This document shows positions 1-20,672 of a stretch of 64,000 nt of DNA, piece after piece. How positions within the stretch are numbered: position 1 is the stretch's first letter; each line of letters begins with the position of its first letter. The translations under genes were made by a program, and so were the position numbers. Source of the stretch: Balanoglossus misakiensis (taxonomy: Eukaryota > Hemichordata); contig CM082595.2 in NCBI GenBank assembly GCA_040954595.2, positions 4,340,001 through 4,404,000 of the forward strand, in the 5' to 3' direction. Below the pieces are notes generated by a model. That model did no database searches and was not told the origin of the DNA. It was given only the letters and a program-made list of their open reading frames with translations.

Positions 1-2
1 AT

Positions 3-752
3 CACAGCTACGTCCCTACATACAGCTACATCACGGTGGATGAACAACACAAGATGATGATTTGCATGGTCCCCAAGATCGGCTCAAGTAATTGGAAACG
101 CGCGTTACTGATGCTGACTGGAAACTATACCTCAGACGACGTGAGGTTCTGGCCAGCTCTGAATGACGTCTCAAAGTTTTATAAAAAGCTGATCAATTAC
201 AGAGATCCAACAAGAAGTCAACTTTTGAATAACTATACCAAGATTGTTTTTGTACGACATCCGTTTTCGAGATTCCTCTCCGGATATTTGAATAAAATAT
301 CGACGGTGAAGCTCAGCGAGAACAGGCAAGGGTTGCCCATATACAAGAACTTCAAAAACGTCACAGGAATCTCAACAGAATATGTTCAGTTCAAGGATTT
401 TGTGAAGTACATGATTTTGAGGGAAGACCCACCTGACTCTTGGAATGAACACTTCAAGCCGGTGTATTACGTCTGCGCCCTGTGTCACGTGCAGTATGAC
501 GTCATCGGCCACCTGGAAACAATTGGTGAAGATGGGCGTTACGTTTTGAATGAAGTTGGAGCCGATTTCGTGTTCCCGACGAACCAGCCGAAGACGTCAC
601 AAGGACTGTCTTACAGCTCCAAGACAGACGCCATGCAAAAGTATTTCAGTGACATTAGTAAAGATGAAATAAAACAATTGTATCGGATATACGAGATGGA
701 TTTCAAATTATTCGGTTTCACGGTACCAGAATACATGAATGTTACAGTGTAG
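3..752 (+). CDS. Carbohydrate sulfotransferase, CHST8-14/HNK-1ST family (5'-partial)
   Basis: Golgi type II membrane enzyme family that transfers sulfate from PAPS to glycan hydroxyls (chondroitin, dermatan or HNK-1-type acceptors). The frame is open from the window's left edge, so the N-terminus and transmembrane anchor lie upstream; a splice acceptor near base 24 is also possible, so the exon edge is unsure. Visible family landmarks are the 5'-phosphosulfate loop (PKIGSSNWKR, about residues 14-23 of the 238 read from base 36), the 3'-phosphate loop (VFVRHPFSRFLSGY), the C..C...YD.IG..ET segment and a C-terminal YE.DF..FGF motif. The stop is TAG at 750-752, with a polyadenylation signal about 70 bases on. 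The exact acceptor specificity cannot be told. Family assignment is firm; paralogue assignment is open. Confidence 0.9.
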   Translation, partial: HSYVPTYSYITVDEQHKMMICMVPKIGSSNWKRALLMLTGNYTSDDVRFWPALNDVSKFYKKLINYRDPTRSQLLNNYTKIVFVRHPFSRFLSGYLNKISTVKLSENRQGLPIYKNFKNVTGISTEYVQFKDFVKYMILREDPPDSWNEHFKPVYYVCALCHVQYDVIGHLETIGEDGRYVLNEVGADFVFPTNQPKTSQGLSYSSKTDAMQKYFSDISKDEIKQLYRIYEMDFKLFGFTVPEYMNVTV

Positions 753-823
753 AGATTTTGTACCAGGCGCATGCGCGGTGTTATTAAACCAACTGTAGAA
801 TGCTGGAAAACCAAGCTCTCTTA

Positions 824-829
824 AATAAA
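824..829 (+). terminator. Polyadenylation signal of the sulfotransferase gene
   Basis: A canonical AATAAA lies 72 bases after the sulfotransferase stop codon. It is the first such hexamer on this strand after the stop, so it is the likely 3' end signal. Confidence 0.6.
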
Positions 830-1441
830 GGGAATTGTACAAGTTCAGTTTATTTGTAAAGACTACAAAATCCACTGTCGTTACGAAGACTGTGACCCAG
901 TGTATTCCTTGACTTTTAATTTATTCGCGAGGTGTGCATACGCATACAAGCCAGTCCTGGGATAAAGACATTCTTGCATTAACCATTGACACTAGAAATG
1001 TCTAATACATGTATATGCATAAATTTACACATCGATAAACGTTAGTAGCATATCCCCATAATTTGACCACAAGGGGGCGCTGTTCAACAGAGCTTGGATG
1101 TTCAGCAGGTCAGAAGTGAAACATTATTTCAGGGCTGAAATTTAGCATTTAAATGTACACATCAGTCAGCTTCTATACAACAGAAGCCAGTTTTATTTCG
1201 CATACAACTAATACACATGTAACAAATCGCAAAACCTAATAATCAGGTGCTGTATTAAAATAACTGTGCAAGTTCCAATATATGTAATTTTAACCTTTTT
1301 TTAAAGACGCAACCTGTTTTGGGCATCAAAACAAGTTTGTTGAACTTATGTGACAATCTGAGACTCCATTATGTACATCCAGGGCTCGACTAAACTGAGA
1401 CCCTCGGCGAAAAAGCTACCTTGGACAAACTCCAGTGCATA
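830..1441. other. Tail-to-tail intergenic spacer
   Basis: AT-rich spacer between two convergent genes. I see no coding exon. It holds the probable polyadenylation signal of the minus-strand gene and an isolated short GC-rich patch near 1070. Confidence 0.6.
1192..1197 (-). terminator. Candidate polyadenylation signal of the calcyphosine-2-like gene
   Basis: TTTATT on the plus strand is AATAAA on the minus strand, about 245 bases past the stop codon of the CAPS2-like gene. It is the nearest canonical hexamer I see there. Confidence 0.45.
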
Positions 1442-8581
<7,140 letters not shown>

Positions 8582-8748
8582 CCTTTACGGGTTCCTGGAA
8601 GGGGGGGGGGGAACATTTCCAAAATTTTATCATTTCACATACAGGTTATGCAACATGTCAACAGACGAGGTACAAACTGCTAACGATCGCGAATTATTTC
8701 CATATCGGGGTCACAAGAGATGTAATGGCTTTGAAATGTGATTCTCAC

Positions 8749-8872
8749 CAATATACTTCGCAACAGCAGGTCAACGGGTCGAACTGGGCACCGGAAGGCA
8801 GCGTTCTCCAATATAAAACACAGGTTGCGTTGTCAATGTTACGAGTAAACGTCGCTATTCGCCGCCATTTTT
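8749..8872 (-). promoter_or_regulatory. Likely 5' non-coding exon and promoter of the CAPS2-like gene
   Basis: On the minus strand a YY1-type motif AAAAATGGCGGC (8872-8861) is followed by about 110 bases ending in a good donor, TATATTG|GTGAGA (8749/8748). The first coding exon is preceded by TTCCAG at 8595, so an untranslated first exon here would splice to 8594. This is inference from splice signals only. Confidence 0.45.
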
Positions 8873-10669
8873 CTTTTGACCCTTGACCTGAGAGTGCCAC
8901 ACGGCATTAGATTCACATTCGGGTCATGAAACGATACTCGGATTTGGGTGCAATTGTTTTCGGATTCAGATTGAAAGTTGGTCGGATCGTGGTTGTTGCA
9001 ATGTTGGTACACCGTATTAAAGGCCAACTCTCCCTGCACCTGACAACTCACAAATACAGATCCACACAAAGAGTCAAGACATTTGAGAATTGATTTATGT
9101 GTAAATCAAAGAAAATTAAACAGATACAAAAAAATACTGTACATGGAAAATAACATCTGCATAATACATTAACAATTTGGTCAACAATGGCAGCAAAAAA
9201 ATAAGAAAAATGCAGAAAAATGTTCAACAATATTCAGCAGACCATCTGAAAATAATATCAGCAATATGTACATAACTTTTTTGTTAACTCCATCATCCCC
9301 TATTATTTGTTAAATGTGGAATGACCCCATTATACCAAGTACATGGATCAGTCCATATGATATATACAGAGATGTGACAGGTTATTAACTGTATACCTAG
9401 TAACTTTAGAAGTGAAACATACAGAGCAACAATACAGTGGGTTATGTACCACTGGAAGTTGGGCTCCACAAGATGACCAAAAAATTAAATTAACGTTAAA
9501 ATGAATTAATAAGAAAAAAAAGACCAAAACTTAAACTGCCATGTTAATTATGAATGAATTCGGAAGCTGCTTATAACATGGAAACTTACACATCAAGTTC
9601 TGGCGTTTAGAATTCCTGGCATACATTCCTGGATATGTCAGAAGAAAAAAATAAACAAACACTTACAAAGACCAACTACACGAACATCAATAACATATTT
9701 TCTGTAATTTAATGTAAATGATTAGGACACTGTAAATTATTACATCATTTATACTAACCACACAAAAAAGCCTGGAGTTTGGAATAACCCAGCTTCAGAG
9801 ACAACAGCAAGCAGTTCCATTTCATGGTAAACATAGGGGAGAGAAGTTTGCAAGAGATTCGCAAGAGAAATATCAATTCTGTACTTAAATTTGCATAAAT
9901 TTGCATATACTATTTGAATGCTAATGTTTGGTTGAGGTGCTACTGTACTGTGACTTATACTAAAGTGCTGGGGGTATACAATCATTTTAGCACAGAATAT
10001 TTTTCTTATAAATCCCCCAAATCATCACAGCTTTCTTATTTAGAACTATTTCCCTACAACACTGCCCTCGATAGATAAAATAGACAGACACAAATAGTGA
10101 CAGAGCAGTCCAGAGACAGACTGACACACAGACAGACAGGCACACAGACACAGAAAAGATCATTATATATTGATGAGAATTATTAAGATACTGTTACAGT
10201 GTTGTAATACATATATTTTGTAAGAGTGCCTTATCTTCAGTTTTTCATATGAAATCAATATTTTTTACAAAAAACAACAACCCAGAAGTTAGTCAAGCCA
10301 CATTGTAAATAATGCAAAAAACCCTGTCGCTCATAAAATCCACAGACACGTTTTTGAAGTTCTTCTATTTGAACTTGTGACAGAAACAAAGAGATACACA
10401 TATTGACTACACAGTTTGTCTTGTGTTAAAGACTTCTGAATGGTTGTTGGAAAAGTCACAATACACACACAAATATTTTTAAATGGAAGAAAGCTACAGT
10501 CTTGTCTTCGTCAAGCTCCTGACATCGCTAATTCCAACTGAGGTCATTTCGCTAAAACACCCCCCCGTTCATAATGGTTGAGCCTATGCAGCATTCACCT
10601 GTAAAGTTGGACCCACTGTACTTTGAATTAGGGGTGTGCTTGAACAGCATGCAGAAATAAAAAACAAAA
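8873..10669. other. Intergenic spacer between the CAPS2-like and NEURL4 genes
   Basis: AT-rich sequence with short A-runs, a GACA/CACA-rich patch at 10080-10155 and a C7 run near 10561. It should contain the NEURL4 3' untranslated region on its right side. I see no coding exon with family similarity. Confidence 0.5.
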
Positions 10670-13600
10670 TCACTCAATTTTTATGAGTAACGCTTGCAAG
10701 ACCGTCGACCCCTTTTCTTTGGCATACCATTCAATTTCGTTGTTACTGAACAATGGGTCTATGGGTTCATTTAAGCCAATGCTAGGGGGTCCAGACTTGT
10801 AGCTCCCTGGCTTGATGCAGACTTGAAGCGCCACCTTGGCAACATGCCAAGTATGTGTCTTTGGGTCTTTATATCTGTGAAAAAACAAGAAGTTGAAACC
10901 ATGAACATTGAATTGGAACAACGCAGATGATGTTTATAAACTGAAAAGTTGCACATGTACAGCTCAGACGACACTTCCCCTTTAAAGGGTTACAATCATA
11001 TTATGACCAGAGACTCTAGTTACAAAAATTGTATACAGCCAAGGCATTGTGCTGTCCTAAACAGACAAGATGACGTCGACCATAGTCTAAGTTGGAGATT
11101 TGGAAAAGACAGCAAACTGGGTGAAAAGAAGGGACAAAACTTAAGTCTACTTATACAGTGCGCATAAAATAAGGAAGGAAGCGAAGGCAGTCCACTATTT
11201 GAATGTGTCGAATGCAAAATGTTTGTACATAAGAAATTACGCCCTTTAATCTTTAATCCCTCAACTGGCTAAAGACAGTGTCTAATGTAGGGGTGAAAGT
11301 CAACCTCTGTAGGCAGCACACAGTTCCTCCCCCGTGGACAACATTACAAGCACGACACTTACTTATACGGTTCCGCAAACATTTCGTGACCTGCATAGCG
11401 TAGCGTCGGCGACAGATAAATCTGACTCCTGTCGAAGTTTTTGTGTTGTCTGTTGTCGGAGTAGTCTCCTCTCGAGTTGGCTGAATTCCCGTCAGACAGC
11501 ATGTAACTAGAATCTGTAAGTTGAAAAGATTGAGTAGATGAAATGCCATGAGGCTGATGAGGCACCATGCCTGATACATGTTACGTGTCTGGCGGTTCTA
11601 ACGCATAAACATACCCAGACAAACTTTTACTGGATGCCGTGGGTCACATGGCCAGATCAAGTAATTGAAATCAAAGAATAGTCACTCACCCAATATTAAT
11701 AGCTCTCCTTTATCTAATATTTTCCTAATGCTCCCTACTTTTGTACCACTGTACGACACATGCCATTGTTTGGACACATTGAATAAATGTGATCGTGGTG
11801 CCACCCTGTTTTGAAAAAAAGAAAAACAGATTGATAATTCAATGAGACAGTAGTTGTAATATACAACAATCTGTGTACATTGTATCATTAAGAATTCCTC
11901 CTTCTGCTCCCTTTATACATGTACCCCTCTCACCCCTGCTTCTCTCTGTTGTGGTTCAACTTCTTCATAGAAAACAATGGTTTAGACCAAACCATTGCAA
12001 TGAACAGGTATTCTGCATGAAGTACCAACCTCAGCGCTATCCTACACCAACCAAATGGCAAAGCGTAATCTTTCGGTGGTTGTCCCCTTTTGTAGTATGC
12101 TTCGTCGCCACGGATTTTATGACAGGTTTCACAGTAACACGTGTTGCCGATGGGGTCTGCATCAAAATATCCCTCTGAAAGAAAAAAGATGGTACCATCA
12201 GACACTGCGATATTGGTGGTCACTTTACAAATCGAGTTCCAAGGAGGATAACACTTACAAAAACGCCTAACTCTACATCCGATTTTAATCACTTTTATCC
12301 ACTGCTTACCTGGAAGTCCCATGGTTGCTTTAAATCGAAGACATCTATTCTGAAATTCACAGTTCCTAATCAGGTTGCAGTCGCTGACAGGGGGTGTTGT
12401 ACAGATACTCTCCTTCAGTCCTGCAATGATGTCAGAATGTCAGGCATTCACTCAAGGAAAATAATAGAGAGGGCTCCCCCTGGGATACATGTACCTAGCA
12501 CTGTCAATCCACAATCACAATACAACATGTTAACCTTGGTTTTTTTACATTTGGCAACACTTTACGATACACAAGAAGCTTTCAAGAATCAGTTATTTCC
12601 TCACCATCTTCAATATCGTGCTTCTCCCTCTCTTCAATAGGGAGACTGGCTGCCATGGAGGCATCATCTGTTACTATAGTAACCTACAACAAGAAAAAGC
12701 CATACATGTTTCAACAGACAGTGGTGGGTGAAACGATAGAATGCAATCATTTGTGTCCATTTTTCTAAAAAAAAAGAGAATGGTACAGTCCAACGTTCGC
12801 TCCCCTGGCACTACAATAAAACAGGTCCCCAACAAAATAGCTTTCGCACAATATGTGACACATGTTACTGATTACCCAAGACGCAACCACTCACCTGCTC
12901 GCACTGTCCGTACAGATCCACCACAGCATACAGCACCGGCGGGACGTTCTTCGCCACGATGCCTTGGTCAATCCCGTTGACATAAAAGTGTAAACAGTTG
13001 TCATTATCCAGCATGACCCCCACTTTGTGACCAACCTGTAAACTATCCAGGTTCGGACCGATGTCTTCTTTCACCTGGTGGAGAAAACGACTTGTATTTC
13101 GAAATCTGGATCCCACAGTCAAGATTTTGAATTACTCTAAAACATTTTGACTATTAGCTAGCATGTTATTTTAGCACTTTTAGCTAGATGTGTAAATGAC
13201 AAAAAAAACACTGACCTTGACTCCATTATGGAAGACAGAGTTACTCTGAATTATCCATGAGGACTTCTTGATGGAGCTTGCCGTCGGCGGAAAATTCAAC
13301 TTTTCTGGTGAGATGCCCAGAATTCCTATTTGCAGCGATGCCGTCCACCGTGAATTAAGTTGCTCTATAGAAACCTAAAATTAAAAAAAAATAGTTTGAT
13401 ATTATTCATGTTGAAATAAGAGAATGTGGAACTGTCTATTATGGCAATTGCTTTTCGCCTAATGGGCCCTTGCAGAATTTCGCCTCAAAGAATTCTTTGT
13501 GTATCAACATCGCCAAGGAAACAATGGCGCTCAACCAAAACATTGAAAAACGGCGACTTTAAAATCTCCAAAAATTTACTGTGGGGGAGAGTTCGTACGG

Positions 13601-16600
13601 CTGCCATATTGGATTCTGAACTCCCTAGTGACTATAAGAATTTGTCACAAACATCACATCAAGAACACAACTTGCTATTACAGTCTGGTAAACTTACCTG
13701 AAACAGCTGCATTTTGGGTAACGGTTTGCTACTGACCACAATTCCCTGGTTGTAGCTGGCCGTCCGACACGCCGTCAAATTGCCGTTGCAGAGTTGGATA
13801 TTTTTCCCGTGATTCTCTTGAAATTCAATGAAGACAGGCTCAGCCCTGTCTAATTCTATTGCACCATTTACTTCCTATCAAAAAAGAAACATGAAAAAGA
13901 GCCATTTTTATGCAATTTTTGTGAAATGTTCTAAATTTTTGATCTGTCGGAAAGAACAAGGTTAGCCAATCACAGATTTTCTGTGAGTGGCATGAGATGA
14001 ATTAGCTGTTCACACAAAACCGATGCAGACCTCTGCACTGGAGTTCAAAGTTCAAAGGTCACCTACCTCGCTGGATGCATCAGATATATCTGAAGCGATC
14101 GACGGCGGTCTTGAGGAGTCTGGGTCATCTACTGCAGAGCTGACGATACTGACACCCTCTGTCGTACCATACAGATCTATAATGGCATACACTCCCTGCA
14201 AGACAAGCCTATGATTCAGACATCTGCTCTAATAATTAAACAATGAGTTTTGACCAATTTCACATTCTTCCAGCTCTTTGCATATTTTTGGCAATGACAA
14301 CTTCATTTGAACAAAATCCCATACATAGATTGGCCTACATCTACACACCAAATATCAAGGTGATACACGCAGCAGTTTTCAAGTCTTTGATGTCGACGGA
14401 CATACAGACATACATCCATCCATACATACAGACGCAACCGATCCCATAAGGTCCCAACGACATATATACATACATGTATACAAAATGGGACCTAAAAATA
14501 CTCACTGACTCTACAGTAAATTTTATCACACTTTCTTAATGCATCTGAAGTCAAAATGATATTTCCAAGGAAACCTTTACGTTTCTAGTTTGTTACCTTT
14601 GGTATGCCTGTAGCAGCAATGCCTTTGTCCTCATTGTTGATGACGATATGCATCGTATCATCCGCACATCTCCTGACACCGACCTTGTTGCCAACCTGCA
14701 AATCATGCACAGAGAGATGTCAGTCACAAATTTCTGCCACTGTCAGCAACATGGCATATCTTCGACCATAACTTGCTGTTTGTTACTAAATACGAGACTC
14801 CCAAATGCAACTTTCCGTTTGAGAAAATGTTTGTTTACAGCCGTATGAGTTAAACCTCCATTAGCAGTAACTTATCACCATTTATTTTGTGCATCTCTAC
14901 TGTAGTTTCTTGTTCAAATCCATGAAGTAAGATGAAACAACCAGAATCCAACCTATGAATGTACATAGTCAGCATTGTCCATGACACAATATTGTCCATG
15001 AGCAAAATTTCCCAAGAATACTGTGTGTGTTTTTTTGTGAAAACCTCTAAAAACTTACGCGAGCGTGGACGCAAAACAAAGAATTTACTTTCTTTGGCCT
15101 AACTTTGGGGTCACTGAAGCAAAACATATCTCTACCAACCTCGAGTCTGTCAAGCGTCGTGGCGTAATTTTCCCGCAAAACAACACCATTTTGTTTGATC
15201 TCCGAGCCCTGCATCAGCCATACCAGCTTGGATGGAAACTCGTTGGCCATTGCTGGTATACTACTCTGTGGCAAGCTCTCTGATGGCAAGAACGTTGTCA
15301 GTCCGATCTGGATTGATCCTGACCATCGTTTACTGACTTGGTCAATCCTCACCTAAAAAGAGAATCGGCAAAGTTCCAATACTGGTATTTATACTAGAAT
15401 TATATATCGAGGAGATATGTAAATGTGTGATTCTCCAAGATAACACTACATATTACAGTCGCATCAATTAACCATATTAGTTGCTTATAAGCATAAAAAC
15501 ATGATCAGCCAATATTAATGATATATTAATTTTTATGCTAATAAGCAACGTCTAATATGGTCAATGCGACTGTATTATTCATTGCTAGGTGTAACAGGTG
15601 GAAATGTTTAAACTTACTTCGAACAATTCATTGGTCTTTAACGGCCGAGAACTGAACGTGATGCCATGATTAAAACTCCGCATTCTAACAGTGGAACATG
15701 AGTTGTTCTTAATTGCTACGTTCTTCCCGCAACACTGGTGAAATTTATGAAGAACTCCTGCGAACGAAGCCCAAGTTAATTAGTTGATTACAGCATTGTT
15801 TCATCTCAAAACTAATGGTACATCCAATCAGAATGCAGGGAAGTGATTTCTGCTATTAACTGCAAGCCACAGCTATGCCAAACACATTTTCTAAAACTAT
15901 CAATGCGAATGTCCAATAAAACTCTTTCCTACACACAAGTCCACACAAAAGTGTAAGATTCTTACCAGGCAAGACCGTTGGAATTCTCTCGACTGCTGTA
16001 ATGTTACCATTACTCAGCATATGGTTTTCCCTGTTTGCCTGTTGTACTATCGAGACCTGTGCACACTGGCCGTACAGATCAATCACAGCATATATACCTG
16101 TTATTTTTAAAGGGAACACAATCATTACTAATTTACATATGTCCATATATGGTTAAAAAGGGTGTGTCTTCTTATGACAATGTGGTAAGGTTTGTACACA
16201 AGAAATTTCGCATATGTGTATAAGATCGATCAGCAGCTTTTAACAAGTCACTATGACTATTTACCTTCTGGGATGTTGGGGCACGCTGCCCCCATATCAA
16301 TTCCGTCTATCAAGTAATGCAACGCTCCGTCCTCGGACCGCATCATCCCGATGCGGGAATTGACACTAACCGTGTCCAAGTCCAGACCGTAACCGTTTTT
16401 GACGGTGGTGCCGTCCTGCATCACTGCTGAACCGCTGCGAGAGAAACGAGAAACATGAAGAGTGAGGAGGCAATCTGAAAGTCTGTATTTTTTTTATTGT
16501 TGAATAGTAATTATCAGAGACAGTGACATAGTCCCCATAAATGAAATATGGCAGTGCATACCTCAGCATCCAAGTATTGTGGTCTATATCTGTCATCGTG

Positions 16601-19600
16601 TTGGGGAAGTCTAAATCATTCGGCAGAATAGTTGTAACACCTGGTATGTGCAAAAATAGAAATGCAGACAAAATTAGCAGAACTGATCACCCGCAATTCA
16701 TAGCCATGGTTACAATAATACATACAGATCACGATCATAAAGAAATGGATGTGAATTGCTTCAATCCTGAAACCACTCATGGCTGTTTCTATAGAGAACT
16801 GTGACTAGTGCCAAAAATCAACCACACACTCCTATTCTCTTATTACCTGCTTCAATCGATCCAGACCACCGATCAACCATCTTCTCGATTCGAACTTCAA
16901 AGACCTCCCCAGTGTGCAGCGGACGGTTGCTCATCACGATGGCGTCGTTAAATTCGCCGGTGGCGTTTGGCCGACACGCCGTGACGCCATTGTTGGTGAT
17001 GGTTGCGTTGGCGCCATGTAGATGATGGAAGGTTAGGTCTGAGCTGTCTTCTCTGTTGGCGCTTGCAGAGTTGTGGTTCAAATTCCTCAATGAATTCGGA
17101 TTGTTGTCTATAGGTGGAAGAGGATCTGTGACAAAGAAAAAAATCAAGGAGAAACAACAGAGTTTAAAGCTCCATTAGCTGTACCTTTTTTCTATGTTTT
17201 CAGTATTTTTGTTTTCTGTATCTACAGCAATGGCCCCATGTAGATGAAACACTGAATAATACAATACAAAGGAACATTAGCAACAAATGTAAATGTTCTT
17301 TCACATACCTCTAGCATCAACAATGGATGCTTGCGCGGCTTGGCCGTAGAGATCAATAACAGCATAGAGTGTGTCCGGTACATTGTATGCCCCGGTGCCC
17401 TGGTCAACACCATTCACATAGAAATGTAGTGTGCCATCTTCCTTCCTCATAACTCCAACACGATCGCCAACCTACAAACCAAACAGTGTCATACACTCAA
17501 CCACACAGTTGGCTGAAAATGCTCCCTGACTTAAATACCTTTTTGGCCACCTAGGTGAGTGATGAAAATCTCATGTGTTCGACACAATTTCAAGATGGCC
17601 GATTTTTGCAATGTTTAAGAAATTGAAGTTCATAAGCTGTGATGCTGGGTCATTCTCAAAACTTTGTAACAGAAAAGCGAAAATAAAGTTGAATGAAGAC
17701 AGAATTGAGAGAACTTACCCCTAGCCTGTCAAGATTTTGTCCGTAGTCATCGATGACTGTCGTACCATTGTGCATTATTCCATTACCCGTCATCATCCAC
17801 GTACCACTCCGTACATTCGTCATAGTAGATGGAAAGTCTGCAGTAAAAACAACGATGTCAGTGATGTCAGGGTTCCATGTTAAGGCCTAAATTAAAGAAA
17901 TCAACCACTGAACTTGTCTCTCTCTCTCCATGGTTCAAAAGCTCACCTAAATCTCTCGGCGAATGTGTTGTCACGCCGATTTCTATTGACCCCGCCCACT
18001 TGTCCACCATCTCGTCCAGCCTCACTTCAAACATTTCATTGTTTTTCAGCGGTCTCAGAGTGAGAATTACACCGTTGTTGAAATCATCTAAAGCACTAAA
18101 AGAAAACAAAGCAAAAGTCAAGTTAGTAAACTGCAAAGGAATACCGTGAAACAATTTGAAATTGCGTTAAAAAAATTTAGCTTTCTACATACTGAGGTCT
18201 AAGTGCCGTTCGTCCATTGTTGATGACCATTGCGTGTGCGCCGCAATTTGGGTGGAATAAAATCTTCTCGCCCTGTTCTCCATTACATTCTGTCAGACGA
18301 AAGAGAACAAAATAACATTAAGGATGTATATGCTCTACAAGTACATGTATGTGGAATTTGCCTCTTCCCATAAGATTATTCTGAGAATTGGTAGAAAACC
18401 CATTCTGTTGCTTTACATATAGCACGGCCAAACTAAAATAGATTCAGTGGTCGAAAAATTCAGTCTTCTACTTGTATTTCGAAACCAAGCATGATGTCCC
18501 CTATATTTTATTACCTATTTTTATAACACTTAAAAAAAATAAAAGACAATACTTTGATCTTTGCGAATCGTACATCTTTAACAACCAAAACAAAACATAT
18601 GATCTATACTGCAAAACTATTCAAGTTTAGAACTAAATGTCCAAAGTCAATGTCCCTTTAATGTTTTAAAATTGTAACTTTACCATCACTGTCGTCTGTT
18701 GCTTGCATCGAATTCAGACCAAAATACGGCGAGGATCTTCGTTCCAGCCTCTCGTAGATCGGCGACACCGTGTCTCGGTCCGCAATGGTGACCTTCACGG
18801 TCATCCCGTAGAGGTCAACGACCCCGTAGACAGTCTGCGGTGTCCGTGACGATGCCACGCCTTGGTCGAGACCGTTGATGTAGTAGTGGAGAGTTCCGCT
18901 GGACTTCCTCATCAGGCCAATGTAATCTCCCTCCTAGAGATGAATAGACCACATCATTACATGGCCATGTTTGGATTTGGTTTATGTACACAAATCCGAA
19001 AATATGTATTTTCCTTCACAGTTTCTTACCGTAAGTTCGTCCAAATTGAATTCTCCATATTCCCTTCTAGTTCCTTTGCCATTTGTCAAAATTCCACAGC
19101 CACTCATCATTATGGTTCCTGAGGCAAAACGAACTACACGGATTAAAATCAAGACACAACTGAGAATTGAGATACTGAAATATCTAAATCATTTGCGAAT
19201 CAACAAATTCCTGCGTCAACAGTTACAGCCACTCTTCCTAAAACATACCTGATCTGAGATTTGTCATCGTCGCCGGGAAGTCTATGAGAGCTGGATTGTA
19301 AGTGGTAATTCCCATCTCTATTGACCCCGACCACTTGTCTACTAATTTGTCAATACGAATCTGAGAGACAAAACAAGAATGACAAAATGTGTTTTTATAT
19401 CAAGTACATACTCATGCAGAAAGAAATTGCAAGACTGTAGAAAAAAACAAATCTTCAGAAAGGAATTTTACTTAAAATCTGAACTGACCTCAAAAAGCTC
19501 ATTGTCTCGTATCGGTCGATTCGTCATGACGACACCGTTGTTGAATTCATCTAGCGGTCGCCGTCTTTCACCTGTCCTGTTGTTGTTACTGAGCTTGATG

Positions 19601-20551
19601 AGGCTGCCACAGCGTTCGTGGAACCGCAAGACTTCGTTGGACGACATGTTTTGTTGGCAATTTGTTACTTCTTCCTCGATACCGTTCTCTACAGGAACTA
19701 TGAAAGCTGTTGGGAGAAAACAACGTCATGAATTCCAGTTTTTCGAAAACTAAACATCATCTCCAGCTCTGAAATACAGGATTTTTTTCAATTTGATTTA
19801 CATCAGAAGAGGGTACGGCAACGTCTTTGGCGCAGTATGGTATTCTTATGCTGTCGCCTCACACTACATCTGGCCAACTCGCATTCAAATCTTGGACTCT
19901 TGACTTCGTAAGTCAACCAATCAGAAGGCGCTTTGTAGAGAACAATAGGTATCGCACCAGTGTGATCGACATAACATGCAATCTCATTGGCTTGGCCGGA
20001 ATCAAGATTTGAATGTGAGCTTCTATAGGAGTTGGTCAGATGTAATGTAAGACAACAGCATAAGAATACCGTACTATTAGATACCGTACTATTAGATAGA
20101 GTAATCAACTCACCTCTTTGATCGTGGCTTACAATGGATAGTTGTGCACACTTTCCATACATATCAATAACAGCGAAAACTTTACTCGGCAGCCCTCTGG
20201 CTGCTATTCCCTGGTCAATGCCGTTTATAAAAATATGCAAATCTCCACCAGCAGTCCTTTGAACGCCCACACGATCTCCAAAGTTTAATTGATCTAAATC
20301 ACAACCGTATTCGTCCAATGTGGAGCGTCCATCCCGAAGGATAGAACAGCCAGACATTATCCAGGCTCCTTCCCGAAGTCCAGTTGCACTTGTAGGAAAG
20401 TCCAGTGAGCTGGGGTCTTGTGACGTAGCTCCTATCTCTATTGATCCACTCCATGAATTAACCTGTAAAATAAAATAGAATATTTTGCATCAATTAATGT
20501 CGAATATAAGATTGATTGATTGATTGATTGGTTGGTTGGTTGGTTGGTTGG

Positions 20552-20587
<36 letters not shown>

Positions 20588-20595
20588 TTGGTTGG

Positions 20596-20672
<77 letters not shown>

